From assembly GCA_958496175.1 (NCBI GenBank), contig OY292277.1, positions 20,664,282 to 20,728,281 of the forward strand: a DNA stretch of 64,000 bases. Direction: 5' to 3'. The notes below the pieces were generated by a model. That model was not told the origin of the DNA and did no database searches. It was given only the letters and a program-made list of their open reading frames with translations. This DNA is from Sisyra terminalis (Eukaryota; Arthropoda; Insecta; Neuroptera; Sisyridae). The position numbers and the translations under genes were made by a program. Below, piece by piece: positions 1-12,149 of this stretch (positions are counted from its first letter, which is position 1; each line of letters begins with the position of its first letter).

Positions 1-1015
1 CTCACATTCTTTAATCATTACGGACCAAACAAAATTCCCAGAACTGTGGATCGAATTCTGGTTTCTATATGGAGCCACTATAGAAGTGGTCCCTGTGACT
101 ATCTTCTACATAGCTCTATGATGCTCTAAGGGTCTCACCAAGGAGGGTATTTCTCGTAATTTCCTGGCAGTCATCAGATGCGTCACGATGCGTCGATAGC
201 AGGATTGTTATCTGGCATCTATCAGGGGTGTTGGTTCATCTGTTCCATACAAAAGGATGCTGTGAGTATCGCTGGCAACGATCCGGAAAATTGCAGCCGT
301 GGTCTCTTAGAAATTGTTCCTCTTACAGAAATATCGGGACACGATGTCGTCCTTACGTATGTAGACCTACGTCATCAATTCGTGCATTTACTTGAACTTT
401 TATGTTAGGCCACTATCCTTGTTTTTCTTTTAGGTCCCTTGTTTTACGCCCTTTATTCGTCTATCGGGAACAAAAACCAAATTTCTGAAAACACACTTAT
501 GACGTAAATAAAATTTCTGATATCACAACTCAAGAAAAAAAAGTATAAAAGACACAAAATTTGTACCATTTGCTTGTGCTAATTAACTTGCTTATTTATA
601 ACGTATACAAAATAGAACAGAACATTATATTACACAATAGAATATGTCTTATTCTTTTTCAAATTCCTCCTCTTTCCAGGAAATTGGAAATCGTTACAGT
701 TAATTTCATTTTTGAAGCTGTGGCACGGAACAGGTCGATTGAGCTACAGTTGAACCATTTTTGTAATTGTTTAAGCTAACTAGTCCTTCTAGGTCCTAAG
801 CTCATTTTCCCTTGATACTTGATACCCCTTTTCCTTGTATTAACATGTCACGTCTATCCATTTAGTTTTCATCCATTTAGTTGTATTTAGTTCAACTTCT
901 AAGCATAATCTCAAAGGAATTTTTTAAAATCACAAATTTCTAATGACATGTGTATTTTGAGTTCTATTTATTATCACTTTTAATTTGAATTTTAAATACC
1001 AACATTAATCGAACG
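1..1015. other. No gene recognised; leading 400 bases GC-richer
   Basis: The first 400 or so bases have a more balanced composition than what follows and hold a 76-codon open frame at 178-408 on the plus strand that resembles nothing I know. The opposite strand has a broken frame containing 'SILLYGTDEPTPLIDARQQ', which faintly recalls the LLYG stretch of LINE reverse transcriptases, but it is too weak to call. From about 440 to 1015 the DNA is AT-rich and I see nothing in it. Confidence 0.4.
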
Positions 1016-1198
1016 TAGTACTTCCCAAACTATGGGTCGCGAACAAATATTGAATTAGCCAATTCGCCACTGTATAAGACATGAATAAAAAGTAGAAAGT
1101 TATAAATTTGATATTTTCGAAAGCATTACCAATATTCATGCCCTCTTGTGAATTTTTTTTTAGATGGGTCGGAGTCTAGTCAACTTTGGGAATCACTG
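1016..1198. mobile_element. hAT-like MITE, 183 bp
   Basis: The left end reads tagtacttcccaaact. The right end, read on the other strand, begins cagtgattcccaaag. These are imperfect terminal inverted repeats of the CAGTG-TTCCCAAA type seen in hAT elements. The 8 bases before the element (atcgaacg, 1008-1015) match the 8 bases after it (ctctaacg, 1199-1206) at 6 of 8 positions, which fits a decayed 8-bp hAT target duplication. The element is far too short to encode a transposase, so it is a non-autonomous, old copy. Confidence 0.65.
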
Positions 1199-3637
1199 CT
1201 CTAACGTACTCAATTATACCAATAATTGAAAAAGCAACAAATATTTAACTTTAATTAATCTCAAATTTATAATACTCTTCTACAAATTCAAGTCTTGATA
1301 TCGTAACTCGTGTTTCTTTTATTATGTCATGTAAAATTAAAACTATTTTTTTTAAATGTAGATTATAAGGTACATAATTTTGGTATCAAACACAAGTTCA
1401 AATACATTTATTTCATTTTTGAACTACAGTAGCTTATTGTAACGAATCTTATTAAAAGTTGTTTCGTAATAATCTTAAGACTTTTGGTCTCAGCAGAAAA
1501 AATCATTTTTTACCGACTTTGTTATAAATTAGGCCATAAGTTGGACCATTTATTGATGCTTTTTGTCGTTCAAGATGATTTAAATAATCGGTTAATATTG
1601 GCGAAGTCAAAGTCTAGAGATTTGTTTTATTTAGTTGATTATTTACGTGATATTAATTGTGCCTTAAGACTGTTGTTTCGGAACTTTATATGTTTTCTGG
1701 GTTCCTATTTCACTTAGTAGTGAACAAGTAGCTGAGTAAACTTTAGAAATCAGCAAATATTTCGGTTTCCGGGTTTTTTATCAAGTTTATCCTCTCGATC
1801 ATTTTAGATCGTTTCAGCAAGATACTTCCATAATGAAGCTGTAATTATGCATGATGAATATAATTTTTATGATGAAAATATTTGCCGTTTAATATACCAT
1901 AATGTTAAACTTAAAATCAAAGTTTTGACAACATTCGTATGTACACTGTACAGGTGCTTATATTTTTAAAGCTCCTTTATAGAATTGAAACTTTTAAAAC
2001 CATTGTTTTTATTTTCAAGTGTGCCCTCTCATTATTACAGGTAATATGCTAGGAAAGTATTGTTATTGGGTATCATTTGTAAATTGTTCGATCAAAAAAA
2101 GACGAGTCGGACAAAATTGTATTCCACTTGAAACCTGAAATTAAGTTTAAATAATATTTAGATTGATCTCGAATTTAAACGTAAGCCATTACATTTGAAT
2201 TTCATGTTACTTACATCTGCTTCATTTTATTTCGGTTTTGTATTATAGATAATAGTTCCGAATTTAACGACTACTGTACTACTACTGGCCTGAATATAAG
2301 TCATATTTATACGCGGCGGTTGAATGGGACGTGTATATTCAATAGAATTAATAAATCAACCGCAAATTCACGTACACGTCATTTGAAAAAGAATTATTTT
2401 ATGAAATTGAATTAAGAGATTCTTTTCAATACAACGCATTAAATCAACCACGTTTCAAATTGAATTCTCATCATAATACCATTCGTACAAATTTTTGCTA
2501 CGTTTATTTAAAATTATCTAATTATACACGGAAATGAATGCTGCCGAACATTTTTCTAGTATCATATCTGATTGTGAACCAATTTTGTTGGTCTCGACGT
2601 TGAATGCTCAAAACATCTGTGTCTTTCACATTCGATCACTAAATTGGTAAAATGTACGCCTTAATTAACGTTTTATCAATATGCAATTTTCAATCCGATT
2701 TAAAACAAAATTAAAAAACGCCCACAGCTGGAACATATACCGCCTTTAACTTACGCCAATTTAAGCTACTGGCTTTAAGAATGAATTCTCTAAAACGAAA
2801 AAATCCAATTTAAGATTGTATATAACATAGTTGGGTATGGAGCTGGATCGACACTGAAATTATGAGCCATTTATTTAGTATTTCCGGTTCAAAGGCTATT
2901 ATGAGGCATGAAATTATTGTTATTAAGTATTTTTTTTTCTACTAAAATGAAAATCGATTGTCTAAAAAAAAACACTATCTTTTCCGTCCTTTGACTTTTC
3001 GAAAAAATAAATAATGCTCGGATCAGTTATTCTTTAATCGATTGTAGTAAAAAAGTTAACCTCTAGGCAGAATGGGTTAAGAGAATTGGACGTCACCCTT
3101 CTTCTTCAAACTTAAAAAATATCCGCTCTGTCAAAATTTATTGATTTATTGTTAGACCTTTTTTTGATTCTTCTTAGTTGAAACGTTTAAATTACTTATC
3201 TGTGTTTATAGTTTCTATATATTTTTTTTTTCGGTTAATCTACTCAAAAGTGTTTTATCTTGGAAATTATGATAAATACTGATTGTTGTTAATTTTAAAT
3301 TTGATTGAGTCTGGGACGTAATTTGTTTAATTTCTTTATGGGCGCCGATATTTTCCCAAGCGAAAATCAAAAAAACAAAAATTGCTCATAATTTGGTCTT
3401 AAATGTTTCACAGAAAATATCGTTTGCTAAATGCTTGTCCTATTATGAAGAAAAAAGCGGTTTTAAAAAATACAATAAATGATTGCTATTAAATTATTTG
3501 TGTTTTGTAGAAAATTAGACGGAACCTAAAGAGCTTTTGAGATATAGTTAAAAAAACAATTCTGAAAAGTTAAGTTATATTACACTTTTAAACCATAATT
3601 CAATAACAGAAAAATTAATATTTGAAGACATTTTAAC
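1199..3637. other. AT-rich stretch without recognisable gene
   Basis: I see only AT-rich sequence with short homopolymer runs. A 77-codon open frame at 1484-1717 on the plus strand (MVSAEKIIFYRLCYKLGHKL...) has no recognisable motif and is the kind of frame expected by chance. No repeat was traced. Confidence 0.4.
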
Positions 3638-3649
3638 TTACGAGAACAT

Positions 3650-3820
3650 AAGAACATAAACCTTACACTCGAATTTAATAACAATAAAACTTCCAATTTT
3701 CCGAATTTCCAATCTTCTATTTAGTATTTTGCTAAAAATCTTTGCAATGTTGGAAATGGTACTGATAATTTTATAATCACTGAATTTCTTCCCTTGAGGT
3801 TTCTTTTTCAGAGCTTTCAT
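3650..3820 (-). pseudogene. RTE-type LINE reverse transcriptase scrap
   Basis: The minus-strand frame reads KKKPQGKKFSDYKIISTISN followed by IAKIFSKILNRRLE. This follows the N-terminal reverse-transcriptase pattern 'PKK....C.D.R.ISL.SH..KI..KIL.RR' of RTE-like endonuclease/reverse-transcriptase proteins in insects. Only about 50 residues survive. There is no catalytic FxxAFD or YADD box nearby and no neighbouring reverse-transcriptase sequence, so this is a truncated, dead copy. The clade call rests on motif recall, not alignment. Confidence 0.55.
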
Positions 3821-3839
3821 TGTTCCATCTAAAAAGTTT

Positions 3840-6800
3840 GAAAGCCATTTTCTTTTACAGTAATTGTTAATGATTACTTTTGTTAGTAAATATTAAAAAA
3901 ATACAGTTAAACTGTAGCTCGGCATCAAACTTTTTATTTTTCTTGTAATACTTACAATTTAGGTTCTTTTGGATCTCTAAAAAAATATGATATTTCTCAT
4001 TACGCAATGATATTTTACAATCTTTCACTTTAAAGTTTGAAATTGTATATTTTAATATTGCTCTCTTCTTGTTTCAATTATTTCATGATGGACAATAATG
4101 CACTTTGAACTATGTTTTTGAACAGTTATAAGAAAAACGGTTCACATCCCAAACAATAATCAGCGCCTCTAGTGTAAACAAACCAAAATCTATCGATATA
4201 GGTATATAGTTTGTCTGTACGCCAAAGTTTTCTATAATTCGGTACAATTTTAGTGGGCACAATTCGGTATTGAGCTTATATTAATCTTAACATACAAGCA
4301 TAGCATACCGTATTTTGTTATGTGAAGATTTCTACGAAATCATACTACCCGCAAGCCGTGTTAAGGAACTTAGCTCCAATTGGACCAAAAATTATGAAAA
4401 AATTGGATTTTCTTCTGGAAAGTTTCACCACCGAATTTTATTTGATCTTTCAAATGCTTACATCGTTTCCAAGTAACTGTTGTTTCTAAGTATTGTAAAA
4501 AAAATTGATTTGATGTTTAGTATTAATAAAGTATAGATATGTTTATTATTTTACTATTCGCTGAAAAAATTGGTATTAAAATGTTTATTGAACTTCCTGC
4601 TTTATGGGAAAAATTGTTTAAATTGCGTAGTTTTTTACATATTTCTTTGATTTTAGTTATTAAATTTTCCGTGGTATGTTTCTAACAGCTAGTAAATGAT
4701 AATATAGAAGCTACTTATATAACAGTAGCATATTTTTCATCTTATTTGTAATACTAAAACATAAATAAGTTTATTTGAATTTTCTTTATGTCATAAGCTT
4801 AGAAAATATCACGTCAAAAATATTGAAAACATAAATGAATTGTGTCGTTTAATTTTGAAACTCTATATTTAACTGGTACCAACTGGCACTTGCGTAATAA
4901 TGTGAAAGCTCAATTTGTTTCAGAAATTTTTGAAAAGATTGACAGACTAATTTTTTGTAGCTATAAATAACAAAGCTTCGTTTTAGAGATTTCAGAAGAA
5001 AAAAATGAATTTTTAATGATATTTTTTAGATTGAGCTTTTTTTGCTGCTATTTTTAATAGAATTTTTAAGGCATCATTATTTTTATATTTTCTTACTTAA
5101 TACTTATTAAGCAAGAAAATAAAAACTTTTAATTTATTTCAATAAAATAAAAAATTAATAAAATTTTTTTTGGTCTATTATTTTATTAATAAATATTATA
5201 TAAAAATTGGATTTTTATTGACTTTTATTTTCTTGTTTCAATCTTAAAATTGGAATCTCCATATATTGTAATAAACTATAAATTGTGAAAATTGTTGTAA
5301 AAATATTTTTTTTGAAGGCTTATCACAAGTATTTAGTAGTTAAGTTCAAATAAAATGATTCAAATGATCAATGATTTTCGAAAGTCGAAACCCGAAATTA
5401 CTGGAAAGAAAAATCTTAGTAGATAATTTTCAATTATATATAGCAAAAGAATTATAAATTTGTTTGGTATCAAAGTTGCAGCCAAATTAATTTTAATTGA
5501 TTGAATAGATACGTCAACGGTATTTTTACCACTCAAATAAAACTTTACTGTATGCTTAAAACTAAGTAGACTACATGCACATTTTTAATCGATACAAGAC
5601 ATGGTTAATATGAAAAAAAACAATTTTTAGTAATGAAAAACTTCTATTTTGCCAGAAAAAAAGTTTTAATTTTAATGAGCAATGAAAGTCGGAAAACTAT
5701 AAGTGCGTCTATGGGTCTTCTGTGACGTCATAGTACGCATCAGTACGTACATTGAAACTGAGATATAAACAGATCAGTGAACGGTTACTAAGGAAACAGT
5801 AACATTTTGCACAACTTTTGATACTCTTCATAATTTCTCGACATGCAAAGCCTTTTTATTTCCTTAAAAATTACTAACATTTTTTTCTTTAGGAATAGAG
5901 TTTGTGAAGGTTGTAAATGGTTTAAATATTTAATATTTTTATTATATATTTATATTATATAATATTTAAACGATTTGATAAATTTTTCTCTTTGTGTTAA
6001 AGTACATTTGTCATAGGAAAACTTCTATGGGATTTTGAAGTTTCATATTATGACGTTATTTCAATACCGGACCAATAGGAGCACATTTTAAGCATTTCGA
6101 ATTTAACGATTACTCTTGCATTTGCAAAATAATATTTCTTTATTTTATCAAGCAATGTTAAAATATAACAGCTACATTATATTTTAATATTAGTTTAGAA
6201 CATTGTTAAGACATTTAAAATTATTTTTAATAATGTGCATTAAGTCAATTGTGATGGGAAGAGAAGAGCAAAGAATCAGAAGTTGGTATAGTTTGAAAAG
6301 TGTGACGTAGTTTTAATTATAATGTCGCGAAAAATCAACAATGAGTATTTATATTTTTGTGCATGGAATTAATTATAATTTTATAAGTATTAAAAGTTGA
6401 AAAAAGCATTTTAAGAAAATAAAAAAATCGTACCTTTTGTTAAATAACAAAATCATAACCAAAATATGGTCTTTGTGATTTTTTTTGCATTATAGCATAT
6501 ATCAAATTATATGTTATTAATTGATTTTCTTTAAAGTGCAGCAAAATGTGTAGTGAAGTTCAAGGAAGTTATGTGGGAACCAGCATTTGATTTTCCCACA
6601 AAATTTATTAAAGCTTAGCCTTAACTGTTGTTTTAAATGAAAATCAAAGACTATATATTTTCTTTAGTTACATTGATTAGGCAAATCTATAACCTCATTC
6701 CCACAGTTTTGTTTTTCTCTGCAAACGATTGAAAATGAAGAAAATCGAACCGAACCTCAATAATGGGATATTGAAATTTCAGTAAACAATAGAAAAATTA

Positions 6801-7500
6801 ATTACTTTAGTGTTGCTCGAAAAAAAAAGTAATAAGTATTATTTTTACAAAGCAAACAAATTAAAAAATACATATAATTTTTTATGTCTTCACTTTGACC
6901 AACTCATCCACAGGCCCGCCTAAAGGGGTTTCCCATAATATTTTCTAAATAAAAAATTGATGGAAAAATGAACGGAGGACGTTTGAGTCCGATCCGATAA
7001 ATAATGACATGGCAATTGACTTGGAAGGTCAGTGTAAGACCAGAAGACGAACAAACGAGAAACATTTAATTGAACAAAACTAATTTGTCGAACCTAAATG
7101 AATTGAAACGAAACAAAAAAAGCAACAAATAAAAATTGAATATTAAACAAATTAAAATCGAATAAAACAAACATAAAGAAAAACATTGTTTAACTCAGTA
7201 GCTGGAATGAGTTAATTATTTTTTTTCCTACAAATATTCCGTCCAATGGAATGGATACTAATTTTTCTCCATTAATAATACGTGGAATTTTTTGGCAAAT
7301 AAAATCACTACTAGGAATTGGGGTGAAACAAAAACCATGAAGAAACATTTATCAAGAAACAATCGACACAAAAAATAATTCAATGGAAAATATTGAGCTT
7401 GATAATTGAATAGTTTTCCCTTGCTTTTATTAATCTTATTTTCAGTGCTCAAGTTCCAGTTTGATAAAAAATTTTGCAAAAAATCTGATTTATTTCGCAC
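3840..7500. other. AT-rich stretch; small CRE-bearing patch near 5.7 kb
   Basis: No gene is recognisable. The stretch contains an AT-only imperfect inverted repeat at about 5927-5984 (gtttaaatattta... / ...taatatttaaac). At 5690-5800 there is a less AT-biased patch with a full CRE palindrome TGACGTCA (5723-5730) and an X-box-like GTTACTAAGGAAAC (5784-5797, 10 of 14 to a symmetric X-box). The short minus-strand open frame at 7258-7500 has no family resemblance. Confidence 0.35.
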
Positions 7501-7520
7501 CAGCAGTTCTTATTCTACAC

Positions 7521-7990
7521 CGTTCACGAGTCAGAAATTCGCCTGAGGGATAAAGAGGCGATGGGATAGACATACTTGTGGTACGCGTGTATATGTAAGG
7601 GATGTTGCACAACGTTGATGATGATGCTGATGTTGTTTCGGTGAGGGTGAACTAGGCAGCGAAGTCTAGAAACGGGAAGATGAGGCCGGCGTGGTTGGAA
7701 GGTTCCTGGAGGTTCGGTACAAATATAGGGAGACACACATACACAGGGATGAATTTGTACCCCGGAGTGGAGAGTGCGACATAGCGGTTGCCTAGCGACC
7801 CGGAGGCTTTAGTGCTCCACCCCAGCCGCTTTCTCCTGGGGGCGCACACACCGACACCGACACATCCCTCTCGATTGGATGGATGCTGCATTTTCGATGT
7901 ATTTGTGTGAGGATGGTTGGATCACAATTTTGTCTCGCAAAGCATGCACTCGAACAGTGCTGAAATTCTATCCTCAAACCGTACAACCTA
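7521..7990. other. GC-richer island, possible regulatory DNA
   Basis: Composition changes sharply from the AT-rich flanks. Several overlapping 60-80 codon frames exist on the minus strand, but none has recognisable motifs and they overlap one another in different frames, so coding is not supported. No similarity to the repeats in this window was noticed, so the island looks unique here. It contains an X-box-like sequence at 7787-7799. It could be a conserved non-coding element, promoter region or non-coding exon. Confidence 0.35.
7787..7799. promoter_or_regulatory. X-box-like (RFX-type) site
   Basis: GTTGCCTAGCGAC resembles the X-box bound by RFX factors (GTNRCC, short spacer, RGYAAC), with one mismatch in the right half. 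It sits in the middle of a GC-richer island. One motif match of this length is weak evidence by itself. Confidence 0.25.
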
Positions 7991-8618
7991 TCACTATCCT
8001 CATAAATAAATCCATTGCATATTATTATTAGTATTAAAATAATATTGAAATTATAATAATAATTATTATTTCCATAATTGATATTATTCCCATTCGATTA
8101 TTCATTCATAGCGAACATTCGAAAATTAGGATTGGAAAATTCATAAACTTGTGAAAATTTCCTATGAGGAAACCTATGGAAATAATTTATAAAATTATAT
8201 TATTACGATTGTATTTCACTCGCAATTGAAATCAAACGGAAATTATTATTTGATCATTTCTATATTTTAGAGTCTATTTACAGTTTTATCAATCGCTCAT
8301 ATGTAAATACCTCTACTCACTTTAATCAGACCTACTCGTATTAAAACTAGAACAAATTGTGCAGTTATTAAATTAATGAAATATTCAACGAAAACAATAC
8401 AAAATTGTAACACATAAATAATTTATATTGCAAAATTTAAATTATTTTCATACTTCTGTAACATTATGATTTATAGGCATATATGAAAATGTAGGTAACC
8501 TAAAAATGGAAATGTAACCAACAAGTACGCTTTTTTACACTTAGTTCAAAAATTTACGTTGAACTTTTAGAGTAATAAGGTGGAGGAAAAGTTACTATAA
8601 CTGGGCTAATCCATTACA
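7991..8618. other. AT-rich stretch with AT-only palindromic patches
   Basis: Nothing coding. Around 8020-8090 the sequence is a run of tat/taa triplets with self-complementary patches, as is common in AT-rich insect DNA. Confidence 0.4.
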
Positions 8619-8765
8619 GCCTACTGGTGGTCGAATGGTCAAGGCGGCTGGTTCAAAACTGGTAGGCACTGGATTCGACCCTCGTATTGAGTAAATTTTC
8701 AATATTTATCGAGAGTCACTAAACATCTTGGTAGTTATAAAGCGAAGATAAGTAACGACAAAAAC
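8619..8765 (+). repeat. tRNA-derived SINE, copy 1
   Basis: It begins gcctactggtgg. An A-box-like tggtcgaatgg (8628-8638) and a B-box-like ggattcgaccc (8671-8681) are spaced as in a tRNA-derived RNA polymerase III promoter. A shared body follows (gtcactaaacatcttggtag, 8715-8734) and matches copy 2 at 9313-9477. The head lacks the stems of a working tRNA, so it is a retroposon, not a tRNA gene. Family name unknown. Confidence 0.65.
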
Positions 8766-8843
8766 AGCCCATACATCAATGGAAATTTGTCAATAAAACG
8801 GTGTTTTATAGTTTCAGAATAGTGAGAAGTAAAAATAATAGAA

Positions 8844-9068
8844 GGCTCATGTGTACTTTAGCACACCCACAATCTGGCAACGTTGCATTTTCGACTTTGT
8901 TTTTAATTTAATTCGCGATTAAATCGGTCCATAATGAAAATTTAGCCACAAAAGAGAGAATCATACCATATTAGAATGGAATTAAGAAAAATATCGCGAA
9001 TTTAATTAAAAACAAAGTCGAAAATGCAACATTGCCAGATTGTGGGTGTGCTAAAGTACACTTGAGCC
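8844..9068. mobile_element. MITE, 225 bp, GGCTCA ends, 8-bp TSD (copy 1)
   Basis: The ends are nearly perfect inverted repeats of about 76 bp, starting ggctcatgtgtactttagca and ending in its complement with one or two changes. The 8 bases on each side are identical (taatagaa, 8836-8843 and 9069-9076), so this is a complete insertion with a precise target duplication. There is no coding capacity. Two other copies lie at 42194-42391 and 45386-46561. An 8-bp duplication fits hAT; GG-starting ends with 8-9 bp duplications also fit Merlin. I cannot choose between them. Confidence 0.85.
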
Positions 9069-9312
9069 TAATAGAATAGCAACGGGTGAAAAACAATATT
9101 CGTTCAAAACCAAACATTTTCAATACTCAATCGCTATATGTAGCAATATGATTTCCAACAAATTTCCGTGCAAGCTTCATAATATATTTAATGCAAACAA
9201 ATTTTTCTGGTAAAAGATTTTTTTTTATTAAGGGAATTGAAATAACTTTTCGTAAAAGTTAACCATTATGACCATACGACTCAATTTTGTATTAACTGAA
9301 TATGCACTATAA

Positions 9313-9477
9313 GCCTACTGGTGGCCGAGTGGTAAAGGTGGTCGCTCCAAACTGGTCGGTTTTGGAGTCGAATCTTGAAGCGAGCAAATTTTCAATATTG
9401 TAAATTTTCGATTAACGGATTTTCAATAACCCTGGAGTCGCTAAAGATCTTGGTAGTTAAAAGACGGTATATAACAA
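9313..9477 (+). repeat. tRNA-derived SINE, copy 2
   Basis: Same family and orientation as copy 1. The A box TGGCCGAGTGG (9322-9332) fits the TRGYNNARNGG consensus exactly. A B-box-like ggagtcgaatc lies at 9364-9374. The body (ctggagtcgctaaagatctt, 9432-9451) matches copy 1. This copy keeps about 35 extra bases between head and body. The MITE at 8844 lies between the two SINEs. Confidence 0.7.
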
Positions 9478-9974
9478 TTAAAAAATGACACTTTTATAGA
9501 AAATTCAGCATAATGTATGACTTGTGTTGTAAATTTTGACTGTAGGCACCTGGTGCTTCTGATAGAAATATTTATAATGTTCATAATATTCATCATTTCT
9601 AAGAATAACAATGAATCACAATGCATCAATATGAAACAATAATAGTTCTCGATTTTTAAGTAAAACTATTATAAATACTGCGTAGTACTGCTAAACACCA
9701 AAAAAATCAAATATTAAATTAAATGTTAATGTAGGTTCCAACACGTCATATTACATGAATATTTGTTTTATATAATTGGAAAAATATTTACCTTTCCTAA
9801 ATTTTAATATACCAATAAAGTCAATTACAGCAGCATCAACTATGAAATCTGTTCGCCGAAAATTTATACCTAATTTTTATTCATGCTAAATGCTTAATGC
9901 TTTATATCGGTTAATATAGATACCAAATGATAATAATCGAATGTAATAACGGGAATATGGAAATAAGAAAAAAT

Positions 9975-10030
9975 TGTTAATAGTTATGCATAGCACCACG
10001 TTTCGGCGAATATAATGTCTTCTTTGGGCG
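9975..10030 (-). repeat. Possible Penelope-like scrap shared with 24.85 kb
   Basis: Plus-strand aatagttatgcatagcacca followed by cgtttcgg closely matches 24842-24877 (tatttgtgcatagcatcacg). On the minus strand the sequence ends in cgccGAAACgtgg after a degenerate aagaagaca. This recalls the GAAAC side of the hammerhead-like motif seen at 16.8 kb, but the CTGATGA side is not preserved. Confidence 0.3.
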
Positions 10031-11016
10031 CCTGTTATCGGCAAATTTAAGGTATGAACTTTACCATTTCATATTGCGCGAAAAAAGCCCTTTGTACAGT
10101 TGAGAGCCTTAATAAATTATTGATTACCTAAATTATTATTATTTTATCGAGCCTTCAGCGAAATCTTTTTTCTATACGCAGTTTTTAATTTCTAATAGAT
10201 AAAATATTTCAATTTCGGAGAAATATTTAATAAAAATTTTAATAAGAACGTAGTATTATTATAACAGTCAAAAAAAATATTTTTCCTAATAGATTTATAT
10301 AGATTTATTGAAAATTTTCCACAAAATATATTGCAATTACTATGAGAACTTCTTGAACTTTTTCTTAAGAAAAATCTTGTAAAAAAGCTTTTTCTAGTAA
10401 CATTAACACACTGTGCTATACAATTGAAAAAGCGCTTAATAATTTCATTGGATCTTTTGGTGTTTCATTTTTATTATTTAAATGCAGTGGAAAAAATTCT
10501 ACTACATGAGGCTATTGACCAACATCCATATTTTATCCATAATTTAAGAAAAAATATTTATCAAATTTTATCTGTCCTTTTTTTATTTTACCAAAATGAC
10601 ATTAACGTATGAAAGAACAAAAATCAGAAACAATGAAAAACCCAAATTGTTTGAAAACAAATTTTCAATTGCTCATCGGTATGTTGTCAGAAAAGTCTAA
10701 AACTTTGCAAGACTTTTTTCAGTTTAATAGAAGTAGGTTTAGGGGTTAGCTTAAAACAAAATTGGAAATATGTTCCTAGAAATTTATGAAGCTTCATTCA
10801 TAAATTATGTTAGGCAAGTTTTGCTATTTTCTAGCCCCTTTTTCTTTTCGTAAGACGAAATAATATTCTTATTTAATTAAAAGAAGAAGAAATAACAACT
10901 GTGTCACTTTGCCCCCCCAAAAAATGTATACCTACATAATTTATAAATGTTTCTTAAATCTATTCGAGAAAATATATTATTTTTGCAATGAAGTATATTT
11001 AGTAATTCCTCCCATT

Positions 11017-11112
11017 GCGCGGGTTTTCATTGCGCGCTTTTCGAATGCGTGAATTGAGTGTTAATATCAATTTTCGCATTACACGATTAAAGCTTCACAC
11101 AGCGCGGTTTTT
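11017..11112. repeat. Degenerate repeat with recurring attgcgcg words
   Basis: The words cattgcgcgg, cattgcgcgc, gaatgcgtga, gcattacacga and cacagcgcgg follow each other within 96 bases, standing out from an AT-rich background. Arrays of 'ccgcg-taatgcgaa' type are seen at the ends of some insect DNA transposons. No partner end or target duplication was found. Confidence 0.3.
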
Positions 11113-12075
11113 AAAATTTTTGTATTTATGAGTGCTCTCAATTTGGCAGAAATTTATCATATACTTTGGGCTTCTTATGAAAAAATTTTTACGGGACGAA
11201 AAAAGACTGGTAAATAATCCAAGAAATTATTTTTTTCAAAGACAAAAAGTTCATTAGAATATAGTGCAGCGACTATAACTTGCTTTCATTGTAGAAAATA
11301 TTTTTTTAATGCAAAATATTCTAAACAACTTCATAATATTGAAAAATTTTCAAAATTTAAATTGGGTTTTAGAACTTTATATTGGGCCTATATTGATGGG
11401 GAGTAACTATAGAGGTTACTATGAAACTTCTAGGTATCAGGTTTGTATCAAGTAAAGGACAAAGGGTCTAGCCGATTAAGCATTTGAAAACTGTACTAAT
11501 GAAGGGATTTTACTTTGTTTTTATTGTTTTTCATCCAAGATAGCTATACACTTAATCTCACACTCCTAACTCTTATAATAAGTGAATAATGGGATTGATA
11601 ATCCTTAATATAAATATATATTTCTCAGTACCTATTGAAAATATCTCCATGAAATTGAAACTATACATGACTATCCATAAACTAATTAAGAAATATATTT
11701 TTTAGAATTTCTGCAATATTGAAAACTAAAAAACGAGAATTATATTTTTTGGGGGTGGTTTTTTTATACCAACCGCAGCAAAAAATATACCTAATATGTT
11801 AATTAGTAAGAGTTATCACATGTTAAAGTTACAAAATGGTCGAATTGGTGGAACATAGTTTGAAAAAATTAAAATTAATTACGGATACGTGTATGCATAT
11901 ATATCAATTTTTACCAAAACCTACATTCCCAAAATATGTACACTCTGTCTATATCTATAATCAGAAATATGTTCTTAAAACTTGTAGTTTTCAACAAAAT
12001 ATGTATACCTACAAATAAACTATCAACTTACAACTATAAATAAAATGCTTAATTGGCTAGAACCTTTTCCATAGT

Positions 12076-12149
12076 TCTCGATTTACATATTTTTATAAGT
12101 CCTAGAGTTGCTAAAACCCTTGCTTTTTAATGAGCATACGATAAATAAC
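12076..12149 (+). repeat. Degenerate SINE body, copy 3
   Basis: cctagagttgctaaaaccct (12101-12120) and the following cgataaataac align with the body of the SINEs at 8.6 and 9.3 kb (ctggagtcgctaaagatctt ... tatataac). The tRNA-like head is missing or unrecognisable, so this is a 5'-truncated or decayed copy. Confidence 0.45.

Larger units (their letters stand above)
9478..12075. other. AT-rich stretch; a few repeat scraps
   Basis: No gene is recognisable. The stretch holds a short scrap at 9975-10010 shared with 24842-24877, and a patch of repeated ttgcgcg/gcattacacg words at 11017-11112 (both listed separately). Open frames at 10424-10612 and 11836-12018 have no family resemblance. Confidence 0.4.

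Noticed and set aside
7524..7986. Three overlapping minus-strand frames as proteins
   Set aside because: They overlap in different registers, lack domains and contain low-complexity His/Ile or Pro/Arg runs; a GC-richer island lowers stop frequency.
8619..9380. tRNA genes
   Set aside because: A and B boxes are present, but the acceptor and anticodon stems do not form, and the head is joined to a repeated body; these are SINEs.
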